Below are positions 1 to 13,800 of a DNA stretch of 64,000 nt, piece by piece. Below the pieces are notes generated by a model, which ran no database searches, was not told the origin of the DNA, and saw nothing but the letters and a program-made list of their open reading frames with translations. Both the position numbers and the translations under genes were made by a program. Numbering within the stretch: the first letter of the stretch is position 1; the number at the start of each line of letters is the position of its first letter. This DNA comes from Eopsaltria australis (lineage: Eukaryota > Chordata > Aves > Passeriformes > Petroicidae), in NCBI GenBank assembly GCA_034509425.1, contig JAVTVJ010000070.1, forward strand, positions 1,984,001 through 2,048,000. The letters are read 5' to 3'.

Positions 1-3000
1 ATCTTGGTATGAGATATTTGGTGGAGCTTTGAAACATGCTGTTATGTCTCATATGCATAGTGCAATTTCATTGCATGATAACCATTTTCAGAATTGGGCT
101 TTGTGAGTTCCTCACCAAAATAGCAAGGTTATTAGTAATACTGGCAGATATCTGCTGCTGAAATTGAAACATTTTCCGATGGCATGCTGTATGTTAGCTT
201 AAAATTTATGCCTTGATTCTATGATACTGTTTTTTTGTTTCAATCAAATGCAATAAATCCAACAAATTTAACTAAATCACTAAATGAAGTCAAGCAGCTA
301 CTTTTATTGCAGCTTAAATGAGGCATTTTTCAATGTAGCATATACTGGGATCTGTTTAAGCTAAACTGAAACAAACTGCTTGTAAACTGAGTTGTACATA
401 CACAATGGAGTTTAACTAATTCACTTCATGAAAAATGTTTAAGTTAATAACCCACAAATTTCTCGTGTGAACAAAACATTATTCATTCTATACGAGACTG
501 ATTAAAGATCATTAAAAATGGTTTCCACATCTTAGTAGAAAAATGCAAAACAAGTAAAATTTGACACATGGTAATCAGAGCATATCTGTACTTCACTGAA
601 ATATATCAGACCGAATGTAAAGGTATGAAATAAAAAAATTGTTTTGCTAGAATACAAGAATAAGTGTAAACACTAAGATATATTTTGTGAGAAAATATAA
701 ATAAATTATCAGCTCTCTGAAAAGCAAGTGCTTGTATCATTAGGGAGAGGTAAGAATAAAATGTACAAAATATCTTGGTTCAGGTTCACTATAATGAAGA
801 TGGTGGAACTGCAATGATTTGTTTATATTATCTAATGATTTATCTTCTTCTTACATGCTACTGAAATATGATTCCTTCATATAGAAACTTGAATACAGAC
901 TAACAAATTTTTAAGAAAAACATTAAAGATAAACTATTAATATTCTTCAAGCATGTGCCTCGCTTCTATCAAACTCCTGAGTAAAGAGAGACTTATATAC
1001 TTATGCACTTCTTCCCACTGGGATCCTGCACCATTATTATCTCTAACCATCTAAGTACAGATTCTCCTGTGTTGTAGTGGAATGTGACTGAAAAAAGAAA
1101 TTGCTTTTGACTTCATAATAACAGAGTACCTTGGAAATATTTTTACTTTAGCAATTTGAGGCCTCTTTGTGGACAAGAGACTTTTGGAGTAGTATAGCTC
1201 TGCTGCAAAGAAGAACATTTCCTACTGGTATAGATACCATTCATGGATCACACTTATAGGGAGATTGTATTGAAGATCAATTTCATCAGGCTTTATATAT
1301 ATTTTTATATCAGAATTCACTGAACTCTTTCCCAGCAAAAAGCAAACACTTCTATTCCAGGCAGCTCAACAGCATTTTCTCATGTGCCAAATGCCGCGGG
1401 GTGGGTGTCCTCATTGTGACATCAGGAAAGGATAAAGGAAGAAGAGATGCTTCACAAAAAAATCACAAACACTTCATGTCTGGAGCCATGGAGTTGTTCA
1501 GGCACCATTCATGACTTAGATTTATCTTGAAGCCTTCATTTGAGAAGCCCTGTCCTTGATATTGTCCTGCTGAGCAACCCAGATCTTCTGGAACTGTATA
1601 CAGGAGTAAAGTCCGGAGAAGAAAGTGATGGACAGCTTCTCAGGAAGATGAGAATATCCCCTTCTAAAGAAGGAGTTTACCCTTGAAGAAGATTAGAGCT
1701 GGAGATTATACCAGAGCAGGTAAAGGCAGGACTGTAGCTGTATGTTATGATTGCCCTGTAAGACTATATCAGACATTAGGGATGAAAGGGCCTGAGGCCG
1801 TAAGTAAGTTCACCAAGAAATTTTGGTTGATTTGTGATGAGAAAACAAAAAAAAGGTCAAGATCCATCTTACGTAGGTACTGTGTTTTCATAGCAGAGGG
1901 CTGACATGGAATGTCTAACTCTTTTTTAACTGTGTGTTTTATTCAGGATAAAATGTTGCCAGAATTCAGTTATTTAAAAATAAATAAGCAGCAGCTTGAA
2001 TGCAGATAAAGGTACCCAACTCAATTAGGAAGGATTTTTTTTCTCCAAGTCTGAAAGCAGGCATTATCCTTCTTTGATAGAAAAACACAGCTGTGCAGTG
2101 CTGAGATACTAATGCGTTCTGCATTCAGCAGATTGTAGGGAAAACAGACATTCTTATTTTGGATACAATTCAAACTTTTGGCAGTGTTTTCCAGCTTCTG
2201 AGGTCATTTGCATCACTTCATTACAATGCACACACATTGTTCATACCTTGTTATATGCCAATTGAGTATAAGTAAGTATTTGCATATTATTGCTCCACAG
2301 CTTATTGAGAGGCATTTCATTTCAGAATTTTAAATATTTAGTGACCAGGTGTTTAACTGCCAAATAAAAATAATCACGTCTGTTTCTTATGAGGAAAATG
2401 TCTAACCAATCCAGTAAGACATTCTCAGTATCAAGCCAGTGAAGTGTGTAAAAATGTAGTGAGCTAAATTCTTTTCTCATTTAAAACAGCATAAATGTGC
2501 AATTATTCCTCTGAAGCAAAATATACACTACCAGATATACTTGATTTTAATTAAAATTAGAATGTGGACTCTAGCAATCAGTATGTTAGTGATGTTTTAC
2601 ATTAAAAGACAAATACAATGGATGAAATCACTAGTCATGCAAAGAATAAAGAAAACAAAAGAGAAAACATACTTTAAGCTCCCTCTCCATTTTTATTTTA
2701 ATCTTTTTTCCAATTATTTACATTTCTTTTTTTTCTGCATTGTTTTCAGTGGGTTTTATTTGTTTGTTTGCTGGCTTTTAATTGATGGCTGACTGTTAGA
2801 CTCTTTAACATGTACCTAAATGAAAATAGATTGATTTTTTAAAGTCATAAAATATCTTCTGCCCTCCTTGATTCAGTAGCTTTCATTATTTGACCATTAA
2901 GAAGAATGTAATGGGATCATAAAAAAGACAGATGTTGCACTGGGTTATGCCAGGTAAGGTATTTCCACTAGAAGTAGGGAGGTATTGAAGCTGGTTCATA

Positions 3001-6000
3001 AGACATGGCTGAATTTTCATATAAAATGCAGAGTATAGTCCCAGTGTTTGCATCCAAGGACCAAGTATTCAAAAATAAAAGATGTAAACAGAAGCTTTTG
3101 GTATGGTCAGAGGTTTGGAGAGCTTGAAAGAAATGACTATGAGGATTCAAATTATTCAATTGAGTACAGAAAAAATGGAAGAAACAGGGCAAGAGGAGGG
3201 TGTTATTTTCCTGATATCTCTTCATGCCTCAGTGACTTACGGTATTAGAAACCTCCTGAGCTATAGAAAGCCATTCCATACTTACAGTCATCCTTGTCAC
3301 TTTATGTGTACTGTGAATAGTATCATAACCTCGTGTCTGGGATAAGTGGCCTGAAGTGTGCATGAAGTACTTGAGATTTCCACGCACTATGTATTTGTAC
3401 AGTGGCACAATTATGTTTTCTAATTTGTCCTCTTTTGTTTGATTTCCCATTCTGTATATTAGAAAATAATTTGAATTTTCTGTCTTTCTGTTGTTAAGGA
3501 CTTCTTTAGGTCTGCAATCATTCCAAAGTCTCCTTTCTAACTAATAACACCTAATTCAGTCATCAATGATTTTATATAAGTCGAGATTAATTTTTTTCTT
3601 TATATTCTTTACTTTGTGGCAGTGAGCACTGAATTTCACATATTATTTATTCAAAGATGTAACTGGTTCTGGTCCTGGTATGCAGCCTATGTTATATTAC
3701 TAGACCTAAAAGAACTCAGACAGGGACTGAATCACTGGTTCAAGTCCGTATCCTTGCATTGTTTAGCCAGATCCCTGACGTGTTTTGTCCTGTGCCATCA
3801 AATCATTGCCTAGACACTTGACAAGTACAATTTTGGCCCTCAAAACAGGGCTTTTTAAATGCAGCCATAAGGCAGGAAATAATGTAAGCAAGTTTATTTT
3901 CCATATCATGACTGCATAGCTTAGTTTTACAATTGAAAGGTATTTATTATATCAAAGAAAAATTTACTACTTAAATCTTCTGGGTTTGTCCTATTTTTGC
4001 ATAGAGGCGATAGATCAATTACTTAGCAGCAATTTTTACTGTGCCCCCACTCAGATTTGCCTTTATGTTGCTGAAAGTCTTGAACTTCCTCCTCAGATTT
4101 TTGTGATTGCAGCTCTTCATCTCTGCCCTGTCATGGCCATCTCTACCTTTTTAGCTTTTCAGGAAACTGGTGCTCAGAACAGCTTTTTGAAATGCACCAG
4201 TTGTGTCATTTCCACTGCTGGGATGAGAAAAGGATTGCTTTGCTTGCCTTACAGAAACTCTTTGTGTTTCTTCATATGGTATTTGCTATTTCTATGGCTG
4301 TGTGAGGAAATTCTTTTCTATTGGTCTCATGGTTCTGAAACCTCCAGCAAAAGTAGCATATGTTTTGTTTGCTTCCTTTAAATATCCCAGACATTTTAAA
4401 GAGACTTTCTGGGTGCCAAGACTATCATTTATTTTAAGTATCTTATCAGATGCCAATATTTCATTGCAGTGTATAGATATTCCTTCTTTATTCATGGACT
4501 TTGAAAGAGAATGTTTGATGAATTGAGTTACTTCATCAGAGGTAATGATTAAAGCTTCAGCTTTTAATACTCACTCCAGATTATTTCTTTTACCATTTTA
4601 ACTTAAAGCACTGAAGTCATAAATGTTTCATTAGACAAGTTTCAGGTCTTCAAACTAGGAAAGTATTCCGTTAGGTCAAACGGCAGATAAAAGTTTGAAA
4701 AATTTCTGATAGAAGTGCTGAGGGCAGGTTTATGAGCCTTTTGCATCATGATACCTTATTTTTGGCCCATTTTCAGCTAAATTTAAAAAAAAGAAGAAGA
4801 TTTTGGTCTGAGAGACTTCTACACATTGTCTTTCCTTTTGTCTAAATCATTGAGGAAAATAGGAGAGTGTGTGCATAAAGGAGGAATTGAGTTCCTTGTA
4901 AAATAAGTAACCACTCTATGAATTTGCAGCCTAATAACTATGACCCCTAATATTCTCCTAAATCTTTGAAATATATGTAGATATTTTGTTATTATTAAAA
5001 TAACTTTTCTACACTGTTTTAATCTTTCTTTTCTTCATTTGATGTTCTCCTGCTTGAAAAAATATATGTTTTAATTTTCATCTGCTGAGAAGGCATGACC
5101 TGGTTTGATATATAGGCTCTAGCCTAAATAGAGAAAATTGTCAGTTGTTTCTTGTTGGTTTATTTATATCTGTTTTTTGGTTTTTTTTTTATAATCAGTA
5201 TCACATTTAAAACTCTAAGTGTTCTATGCTTTTACATACCTGCAGTGCCAAAACATTTTAACAATTAATATTTATCTTAATTTAGAACAAGACTTAAGAC
5301 CTACCATCTTGATCTTTGTTTAAGAGCGAAACAAACCTGAAACAGTACAGCTACAGGCAATTAAAGTTAGATTTTAAGACAAACTTGATAAAGGATCCAT
5401 AAGAAATGCTGTAAATCTATTTGAGCATTAAAATTCTATAACTAAACACACTGAGACTAACTACTACTAAACTAAATTAACTACTGAGAGTTATTATTTT
5501 CAATATTTTTCCTGTTTCCTGTAGAAAGTAATTGCTTTTATAAATTTTACTTGTCTAATTTTTTTTTATTTTTCAAATGCACAGTAAACTATTCTAAAAA
5601 TAGATGTAGCTGCATTCATCTTCACAAGATCTGTTTTCCATACATTTAGAAATTTTTCATGTGTACACCATTGCACACAGCACAGAGAGAGCAGCTCACT
5701 GGCCAAAGGCATTTTATTTGAACTTCCATAAAGTTTTCACCTCTTCTATAACAAATCATTCAGAAATTAAAATTAAAACGCTGCCTAAAGCTTGCTTATT
5801 ACCTTTTAAATTTAAAAATCCAAGATCCCAGCATTCTTTGGCCTCACATGCAAAACTGAGGTTCCCTTTTAAACTTAAACTATTAGGATGCAGTGTTGTA
5901 AATACTGGACTGTCAAAAGCATGATTATTTCCACACCAAACCTTTAACCGGTTTTGATTAAAATGATAACTTCTGTAAAATTATAATTTCTGTATATTCT

Positions 6001-8036
6001 GTTATAGTATCTAAACTACTGTATAGTATCCCATCTGCCAGCAGAGCTATGATAAAAGTGCTCAGACAGTTTTCAGTAGACAGCAGATACTGCTCTTACA
6101 TGTTGGACTTAACACGAGTCCTGCTTTAAGACATTTGAAGTTTGATGGCCAGCAGCCACTCATGTCCACAGAATGTTAGAATATTGATTTGAAGAAACAT
6201 AAATAGATGTTCACATTAGTTATTTTTCTACTTCTCTCTCTACAAGAGAAAAAATAAAAGGGAAAAAATAGAAATGTCAGCAGGTGTGCCTGGACCTCTG
6301 GTAATTAATTTGCCATGTTGTGCTATCATTTATGTCTATTTGATTGCCAAAATAAAGAGGATGCCCAAGTTAGGTTATGCATTATTTTTATTTTATTAAC
6401 TCCAGCCTTGGTCTCTTGTTCCCTTTTTCTTGCTTAGTGCCATTACAGACATTTCATTTATGAGTACTATCAGCAGTTATGAAAGAGCAATAAAAATGAT
6501 TGAGGGTCTGAAAGGGACTGATTTATGAGCAAAGGAGAAGAGCTAAATATGGAGTGCCTGTCTGAATAATGATTCATGAACGGCATGCTAAATATCTGTA
6601 AGTGTTTTAAGGGGCTAAAAGAGAGAGGATTCAGGTAGGGCGGCTTAAAGAGAAGTAACCACGGGTGACTGAGTGGAAGTAAAGGAAGGATTTAGGCACA
6701 TTTTCTTTTATAGCCATATTTTTCTAACTGTAAAACTGCATACAACAACAGTCTCCCAGGGGTGCTTAAAGCAGTGCTGCCACTTGACTGAATCAAGTGC
6801 ACTGACAGGACACTTTAAAAAAACAGTCTCTGAATTGGCCATGGCTGTAAGAATTGCTTTTTTATATGTATTTCAAGGTGTTCTGCAGCTAGTACTTGAC
6901 ACCTTGGGACACCTTTTGGGTCAGGTGATGAGTATTAGGAAGCAAAATCAATGCAGACACAGATGTTTACAAATTCTGACATAAATCACAACTTCAATCT
7001 TAAATGCTTTAGTCTGAATCATGAAATTGAGAAGAAAGAAATACTTTACCTCTCAGTCTAGTTGCAGGGATCTGGAAATCTCAGTCCCTGGTCCCATCCT
7101 CTCCTTTACTTATGTATATTTGATATTGTGTCCATTATCTCCAAAAGGAAGACCTAGTCATCCTCATTTAGAGGTAATGACTATGAAGTTTTTGAAGTCC
7201 AGAATTCCTATTTTCAGGTAACGAAGTTATCGTGCTTCCTTAGAAAACTATTCTGCATGAACTGCAGAAAAGCACTGAAAATTATTCTGTAGCACGACAA
7301 CCCTGGCAGTCCTTGGAAGCTGGCCTTATAGGTGGACTTATAGTTGGATTTGACATGTGTGTCATGTTCCCTTGAGCAGATCAGGAAGGGAAGCTTCCAA
7401 AACCTGGTAAGTCATCTGATACTGACCATTCTGGTGATATCACATGGATATCCTTTAATTGTGTGAAAGAACCCAAGAGAAAGAAAAAGTTTCATTCATT
7501 CCCAAAGACATTTTCTTTTCTGTTTTGCACATAAAATTTTATTCACTTTCATTTGTGATTTCATTTTTTAAGCTTGTCAGTTCAGCTCCTAAAAAAATAA
7601 TCTGACAGCTGCCAATCATGTGAAAAAAAATGCTTCCATTAATTTTAAATCCCAAATATCCACCTACTTGCAAAGCTGGATGATTTAGAAACATTCACAG
7701 CTCTAAGATTAGGGAGAGAAAGCCAACCACCAAATACCTCATAAGAATAATAGTGAGACAAGCAGGAGAGGAGGATTTTGAATGCCAGGGAAGTTTCTCT
7801 CATCTCTTTAGAAGATCCAGCATTCTCCTGTTATTACTTTGTAGAGTTAGAAAGACAAGGATTAGTGACTGTCTTTCCCCTCCTCTGGCATTTTATAACC
7901 TTATTTGTCTGTTAGAACATCCTGCTGGATTTGTAATTATTTTAAAATATAGTTCCATTTCAGTTCCTTCATAAGATGCATTCCTCGGGAGGTGAGGGAA
8001 TGGTACAGAATGGCACATCTGTAATAGGATATGAAA
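1..8036. other. AT-rich non-coding stretch, no gene seen
   Basis: No recognisable gene, RNA gene or recent transposon was found in these 8 kb. The open frames present (for example 3986-4381, 6673-6984 and 7753-7974, all plus) have no family motif I recognise, are rich in Leu/Phe/Ser/Cys as expected from T-rich DNA, and lack convincing splice flanks, so I treat them as chance. Two exact octamer words (ATTTGCAT) lie 72 bp apart at 2206-2213 and 2278-2285. The stretch 6300-6600 is dense in TAAT-type words. It may be intergenic or part of a long intron. Confidence 0.6.
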
Positions 8037-8800
8037 CAGAATTGCAGAAACACAGAGTAGCTAAGGTTGAAAGAGGGCTCTAAAGGTCATCTTATCTACC
8101 CACCCTGCTCAAGCAGGTTCACCCACAGCCAAATGCCCAGGACTCTGTCTAGACAGCTTAGAAATATCTCCAGGGATGGAGACTCCAAAACCTTCCTGGG
8201 CAACTTGTGTCAGTGCTTGGTCCCCCTCTTAGTGAAAAAGTGTTTCCTGATGCTCAGAAGGAACCTCCTATGTTTTGATGTGGGCCCATTGCCTCTGGTC
8301 CTGCCACTGAGCACAACTGAAAAGACCCTTTTTGCATCCTGCCATCAAGAATTTATATACACTGATAAGATCTTCCTGAACCTTCTCTTCCCTAGACTGA
8401 AGAGTCACTGTTTCTCAGTCTCTCCTAATTTGGCAGCTCATTCTTGATCACCTTTGTGGCCCTTATCTGGAATCTCTCCAGTATGTCCACATTTGCCTTG
8501 AAAACTGGGCTCCACACCCCAGGAGTGGCCTCACCAGTGCTGAGTGGAGGGGAAGGATCATCTCCCTTCACCTGCTGACAGTGCTCTTCCTAATGTGGCC
8601 TAATACTGTTTTTTCCTAATACTGTCAGCCACCTTTGCCATGAGGGTGTAGTGCTGCTTCATATTCAGATTGATTTCCATCATGGTCCCTTTTTCTTAAA
8701 AGATACCTTCCAGATAGTCATCCTCCAGCACATACACTGGTGCCTGGAGTTATTCTTCCCCAGGTTCAGGATCTTACACCTTGTTTAACTATGAACAGGT
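8037..8800 (-). mobile_element. CR1 LINE, 5'-truncated, 3' portion
   Basis: Read on the plus strand this is the reverse complement of the 3' part of an avian CR1 non-LTR retrotransposon. The recognisable order is: a degraded start that would be the element's 3' tail (about 8037-8090), 'gaatatctccagggatggag'-like sequence near 8164, 'cctcaccagtgctgagtgga'-like sequence near 8530, and an end near 8790 resembling the CR1 reverse-transcriptase C-terminal coding region. It is heavily mutated and contains a local duplication of a 'cctaatactgt' word near 8600-8630. The open frame 8067-8447 on plus is antisense to the element and should not be called a gene. About 760 bp remain of an element that is several kilobases when complete, so it is a dead copy. 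Confidence 0.92.
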
Positions 8801-9941
8801 CAGAGTGAAGATGCTCAATTTTTAAAGGACACAAGCTTTTGCTCCTTTTTACAGACATCCTCTCCCCAGTTTGCACTTTAAGTTTGATCCCACACTATTA
8901 AGAAGGAAGTTCTCTTTTCGCAATTGGCCTGCTAACGTACACTCATTCAAATCTTAGCATGGAACCTGCCAATTTGGATTAGAAAAGATGTAGTCAAAAT
9001 CTGTGACCCAATCAGGAATCACTTCATTTGGTGTGAATTTTAATTTCTTCAGAGAAAGCTGATAACTGAAGGTCTTTGGATTCTTAGCATGCAAAGACTA
9101 TTAACTTTCTTTATGACTGCTAATTTTGTGTCATGCAGAAAAGACTCTCCATTAGCTTTCATATTTTTCTTCTTTTACATAATACTTCTTACAAGAATTA
9201 GAGGAGTTGTTATTACCATAATAAATTATGTCTAGCAGTATTCATGAAACAACTTTGAGGAGAAGACTTTTTTTTTAATAATCCAATCCTGAATCCTAAA
9301 AGCTATTTTGGACTTATATGGGTTTATGTATTAGTGTTAATTACAGAACTAAGTAAAATATTAATATTTCCTTTCTAGAATATTGCAGTAGGTATAGAGG
9401 TTGCACCACATATAATCTATGTTCATAGACAAGTATGACTAATGCAGTGTACATCAAAAAGAAATCTGTCCTAAGGCACTATGCATGAGTCACAGAAACC
9501 ATAGGATTATATTCAGAGTAATAATCAGACAAGAAATAACAGACTCCTAAAATTTAATGAGGTAATTTATTTAAAAAGTGTATTCTCAGTTTGTATTAAG
9601 CTACAGACCAGGGCTATATGTGCTTGGTTCTTTTTCTTTCTTTTAAATTCTATTAAACAACCACATGCAATGGAGCTATAGATTACTATAACATTAGTCC
9701 ATAACCTCAGTGAGGTAATGGGAGGTGTCTGCAGTTTCTGTTTTGTAGTCATGTTGCCTCCATAGTATGGGAATCATTGTGGTGAAAATAAACATCTCTG
9801 TAACAGACTGCCTGCCTTATAGGTAAATAATCCTTATTGCGTCATTCTACGTGATAGGGACAGCCTAAAAAAACCCCAAAAAACACTACTTCAAAGATGG
9901 CCTAGTCCAGATACTCAAATACAAATACATAGGAGATTTAC
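8801..9941. other. AT-rich non-coding stretch
   Basis: Nothing recognisable here. A minus-strand open frame at 9567-9752 has no motif and is treated as chance. If the exon candidate at 9942-10145 is real, this would be the intron downstream of it. Confidence 0.55.
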
Positions 9942-10145
9942 CTTATAAGAAAGGTCAGGAGTCAGCAAACCTGCACCACTTTTTTCTTCTGCTTGTAAGG
10001 GAAGGAATAATACAGGAACTGTTGTCATAGCTTCCTCAAAAATCACCGGGGTTTCTTTTTTGTTTTCTTTCTGGAGTAGCATAGCTTCTGAAGAAAGTGT
10101 GTTCTGAATTAGTGGCTTCTTTTTCATACCTTCCCTTAGATATAT
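9942..10145 (-). other. Possible internal coding exon, 68 codons, unidentified
   Basis: On the minus strand a stretch of exactly 204 nt (68 codons) lies between an acceptor-like sequence (tatttctttcag, AG at 10147-10146) and a donor-like sequence (AAG followed by gtaaat, GT at 9941-9940). It is open in the frame that starts and ends at phase 0. The translation begins IYLREGMKKKPLIQ, passes through a charged KENKKE patch and a hydrophobic VPVLFLPL patch, and ends LLTPDLSYK. I see no catalytic motif, signal peptide or known domain and do not recognise the protein. The open frame continues into both flanks (9915-10238), which weakens the case. The upstream pyrimidine tract is short. It could be one exon of a minus-strand gene with long introns, a decayed exon, or chance. 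Confidence 0.3.
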
Positions 10146-10791
10146 CTGAAAGAAATACTTCTCTATTTTTTCCTTTTTTCCTAAAGTGTTGGACTGCCAA
10201 TACATAAACATATTTTTTACTATAGACTGCAGTGACATGTTTTTTTCAGTTTGGTTTGTACCTACCTCTAATGTGCAGAAAAAGCAACTACTGCAAAATC
10301 CTGATATTTTGAACTATTAGAGAAATTTTATATGGAGTGAAAGTCTAGGTTTATTCAAGAACATGCTTGCTCAAACACAAATAATCCACTATAAAAGTAA
10401 AGAATTTCTAAATGTAAATGTCACCATTCCTTTATACATTCCATAAATTTGAGAACTGCCAGGCAAGAGTCTCTTCTATACAAAGATAAAGATATTTCAA
10501 CACAGATTTTGAATTAATAATGAGGAATCTTTGTCCACTTGTCCATCTGTGTCTTGCTTTTTTTTTTTTTTCTGAGCTCTCTTTCATCTGTTAATAGCAT
10601 AGCTATACACACAGGGCAACATAAATTAATGATCTTAATATTTCAGTTGAAAATTATGTTCACTGCTCCACTTCTGGAGCTAGCATCCAGTCCTGAGTTA
10701 GTTGACATTGTTGGCTATTATCTAACACTACAGAGCTGAAAAAAGTTGCTTTAAAAACAAACCAACAAGTTAAGAAAAACAAACAGCCCAT

Positions 10792-10822
<31 letters not shown>

Positions 10823-13800
10823 GGAACAGCTGTTTTCTAGAAAAGTTTTCTATTTAGACCATTAATTACCTCATAAAATAAATCTTAAGAAGTCACCTTT
10901 GTGATGTGGTGTTTGGTTATCCTTGACATTGGACATGCAAAACTGTAGGTTAATTTGAAGATGTTTTGTTTAGGATGCTCTGTACTTTGCACAGTACACT
11001 AGATATACAGAATCTGATTTTTACCTGAAGCAGAAAATAAAATGCATTAACATTAACAAAGTACTTTGTTGATACTTATCTTATTGAAGAAGAGGACTTC
11101 AGACTGATGCCAGCAGGTTTGGTGATTAACTGTGGTCAGAAAACACAATGCTGTCAAAGACTCAACTTTTTTATAATGCTGGTGTCTTTTTATACCCCAC
11201 AGAGATAATGACTGAGTTGCTAGGAAACTTACTTGGGTTTAGCAAAGGGTAATGTAGGCATCTTTTCTATGGAAATGATGCATGAGCCAAAAGCTCTGTT
11301 ACTTAAGGAGCTACTTTAAAATGCCTTTATTTTGTTTTACAATGAGTGGACAGGTGCACTTATGCCTTCACAGAAACATTTTAATGTATTCTGCTGTTGT
11401 TAGAGTGTATAAATGTGCCTTAATCAAACTCGAAAGAGAATATTTCCCTAAGACTTGATGGGATCGGTCTATTATCAGAAACACACAAATGTTCAAACTC
11501 TATCAGTGGAAGAACCAAGGGACCTCACCTCTCTTGCCTGAGTCTGTCTCTAACAAAGTAATTCTGCAAATCTAACATCTTGTAAGCAGGAAGTTGGAGG
11601 GGGAGAGAGTTATTCTTTGGTTTTGTTGCTGTGAGAGAGAGTCTGTTCTGAATCCCTTTTCTTGAAGACAAGCATGCTTTTGTGAGTTTTTTGGTGTTGT
11701 CCCTTCACCTCTCCAGCCTTTCCTCTACAGCTTCAAAATAGAATAGGCAGCTTCAAAAATGTTCTTGTGCCTTCCTCCTCTGAACTACCACAATGCCCAG
11801 GGTCATTCAGACCACTCTAGGGGTAGGTGGCTCACCTCAGTGATGGAGACTCTTAGATGCTGCCCCCATTTCAACACCACCCTTACAAAGGGTTTAGAAA
11901 GAGTTTCTATCCAGGGATTAACCTATATGAAGGCAGTGAAGACACTGATATGCCTCTTTTCTTATTTTAGGGGCATTTTCCACCGGTCCACAACTTTACC
12001 TTTATTCACATCTATTGCCCACAAATTTAGGCAGACATATAGGTGATAATCTGACTTTGTAATATTTTTTAAAAATATTCTACATAGACATCATATGTGT
12101 TGGTTGAACGCTATTGGTTTTTATCCTTTTTGAACTATATTAAAATTTACTGTGAGCTTTCCCTTCTTGGAGTAACCATGGCAGCATAATTACCTTACCT
12201 GCTATTTCCTTCTTCCTCTGTTATCAATATTTTTTCTAGGGAATCATAAGTATATATAAAAATAAACCCCCACATTGAAATAATATTAGGAGGCTTTGCT
12301 GACATTTTTACCCTCACAGTTTTATGACCACTGAGAGTAGATTTGCTTTTGTCATTGGGAGTATGATAGCTATCACTTGCATTGTGCAGGCCACTTTAAC
12401 ATTGTTGATATCATTGAAATAGCATCAAAACTGATGTCTGAAGCTCTTCAGGAGAACAATTTATATCTATTTCTTGCTGTCAAAAGAATAATGACATAAG
12501 TTTAAAATAACAAGTCTAAGAGAAAATGAAAACAGATCTTATGGACTTCAACCTATAATCAGGATTCCTGATTACAGTCAGTATCTGAAATCATAGATAT
12601 TCAGACTACTGAGACTGGGTTCCTAGCTTACTGGTGAATATAATTTTTTAGTTTTAAGTATAATCTCAGAGGCAAAATCATTTTTTAAATGTCTGTCAAT
12701 AGTTCTCACTTTACCTATCAAACAGATTTTCCTAAAGACTCTGGAAATTCCTCTGTAGAACTCAAATCATATGATTCTTTATGGTTTGGTTTTTTTTGTG
12801 TGTGTAACTGCTGGTATTAAACCTATGTTTAAGTCAGGAATAGCTCTTTTTAGAAAAACTATATATATTTTGAGCAAGATTAATCTAAAACCGTGGAAGG
12901 AAAGAAGTAGTCCTGTCCTTGGGCATCCCAGAAAAGATAGATATAAGTTTTAATCAGTTTTTAATCTAGATTAAAAAAAAATCACCAATTAAAACCATGA
13001 AAGTAATGAGAACAGCATTTTTATTGTTATAAAAGCAATTGCAGAACTGGGATTTGATGAAGAAAATTAATGTAACTGTCCTGAATATAAGAGAAGGAAA
13101 TGAAAAGGTGAGAGAGGGGAGACTTGTGAAATATTGGGGAATGAAATCTGGTGAACTCAGAAAGGTCATCTGAAAAATAAGCAGTTTGTATCACACCACC
13201 TGTCTATATATAATGTATACTACGCTATTATTCAGATTTTATATGTAGGAATGTAACAGTTCTAACTGTAAAAGTAATAAAAAATATTTTAAATGTGATT
13301 ATTGTTCAGTGAATATATAAAAATTAATTGGTGAATTTAGTCAATTCTGCATTACTGAGTTTGAAAGAAGGAGAAAGAATCAAGGGATTGTTTTGAAGGA
13401 GAACTGAACTAAGAAACACTGATCCTTCATGAGACTCACTGAATTTGTGTTGAACTCAAAAAACCCAGAGAATTGGTTTCTTTGAATTCCGCAAGATCAA
13501 ATATGCTGCTGACTGAAATTTTGTCTAGTGATGAGCAGAAAATTGATGAGTCTGATGATCCTGCAAGACACTTTCATTTCATTGTCTTTATTGAAATATT
13601 GTCACATGTTAATTAGTGTTTCTTCTCAGAGCTTTCAGCAACATTTTCACATCTGCTGTATTCAGTCATAGTTTTTATTCATTTCTGCATCCAAAACACT
13701 GCAGAGATCAATCTGTGCTGTATGACATAAAAACAACTAGAAGGCAATAGCTTCAACTTGATCAAAAAGTTAAAATTTCCTTTTATATTGATGAAATTGC

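Noticed and set aside
1683..1904. 73-residue basic open frame on plus
   Set aside because: Basic composition and an upstream purine-rich patch, but no domain, splice flank or regulatory context.
3986..4381. 131-residue open frame on plus
   Set aside because: Membrane-like only because of T-rich codons. No splice flanks or family match.
8067..8447. 126-residue open frame on plus
   Set aside because: It lies entirely within, and antisense to, the CR1 copy at 8037-8800.
10798..10822. 25-nt A run as the tail of a processed pseudogene
   Set aside because: The sequence upstream shows no coding or small-RNA body and no flanking target duplication that I could see.
12185..12245. Short exon-like segment on minus with strong donor AGCAG|gtaagg and acceptor tgattccctag
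   Set aside because: Only one of three frames is open over 37 nt, the composition is A/G-rich, and there is no partner exon. Consistent with chance.
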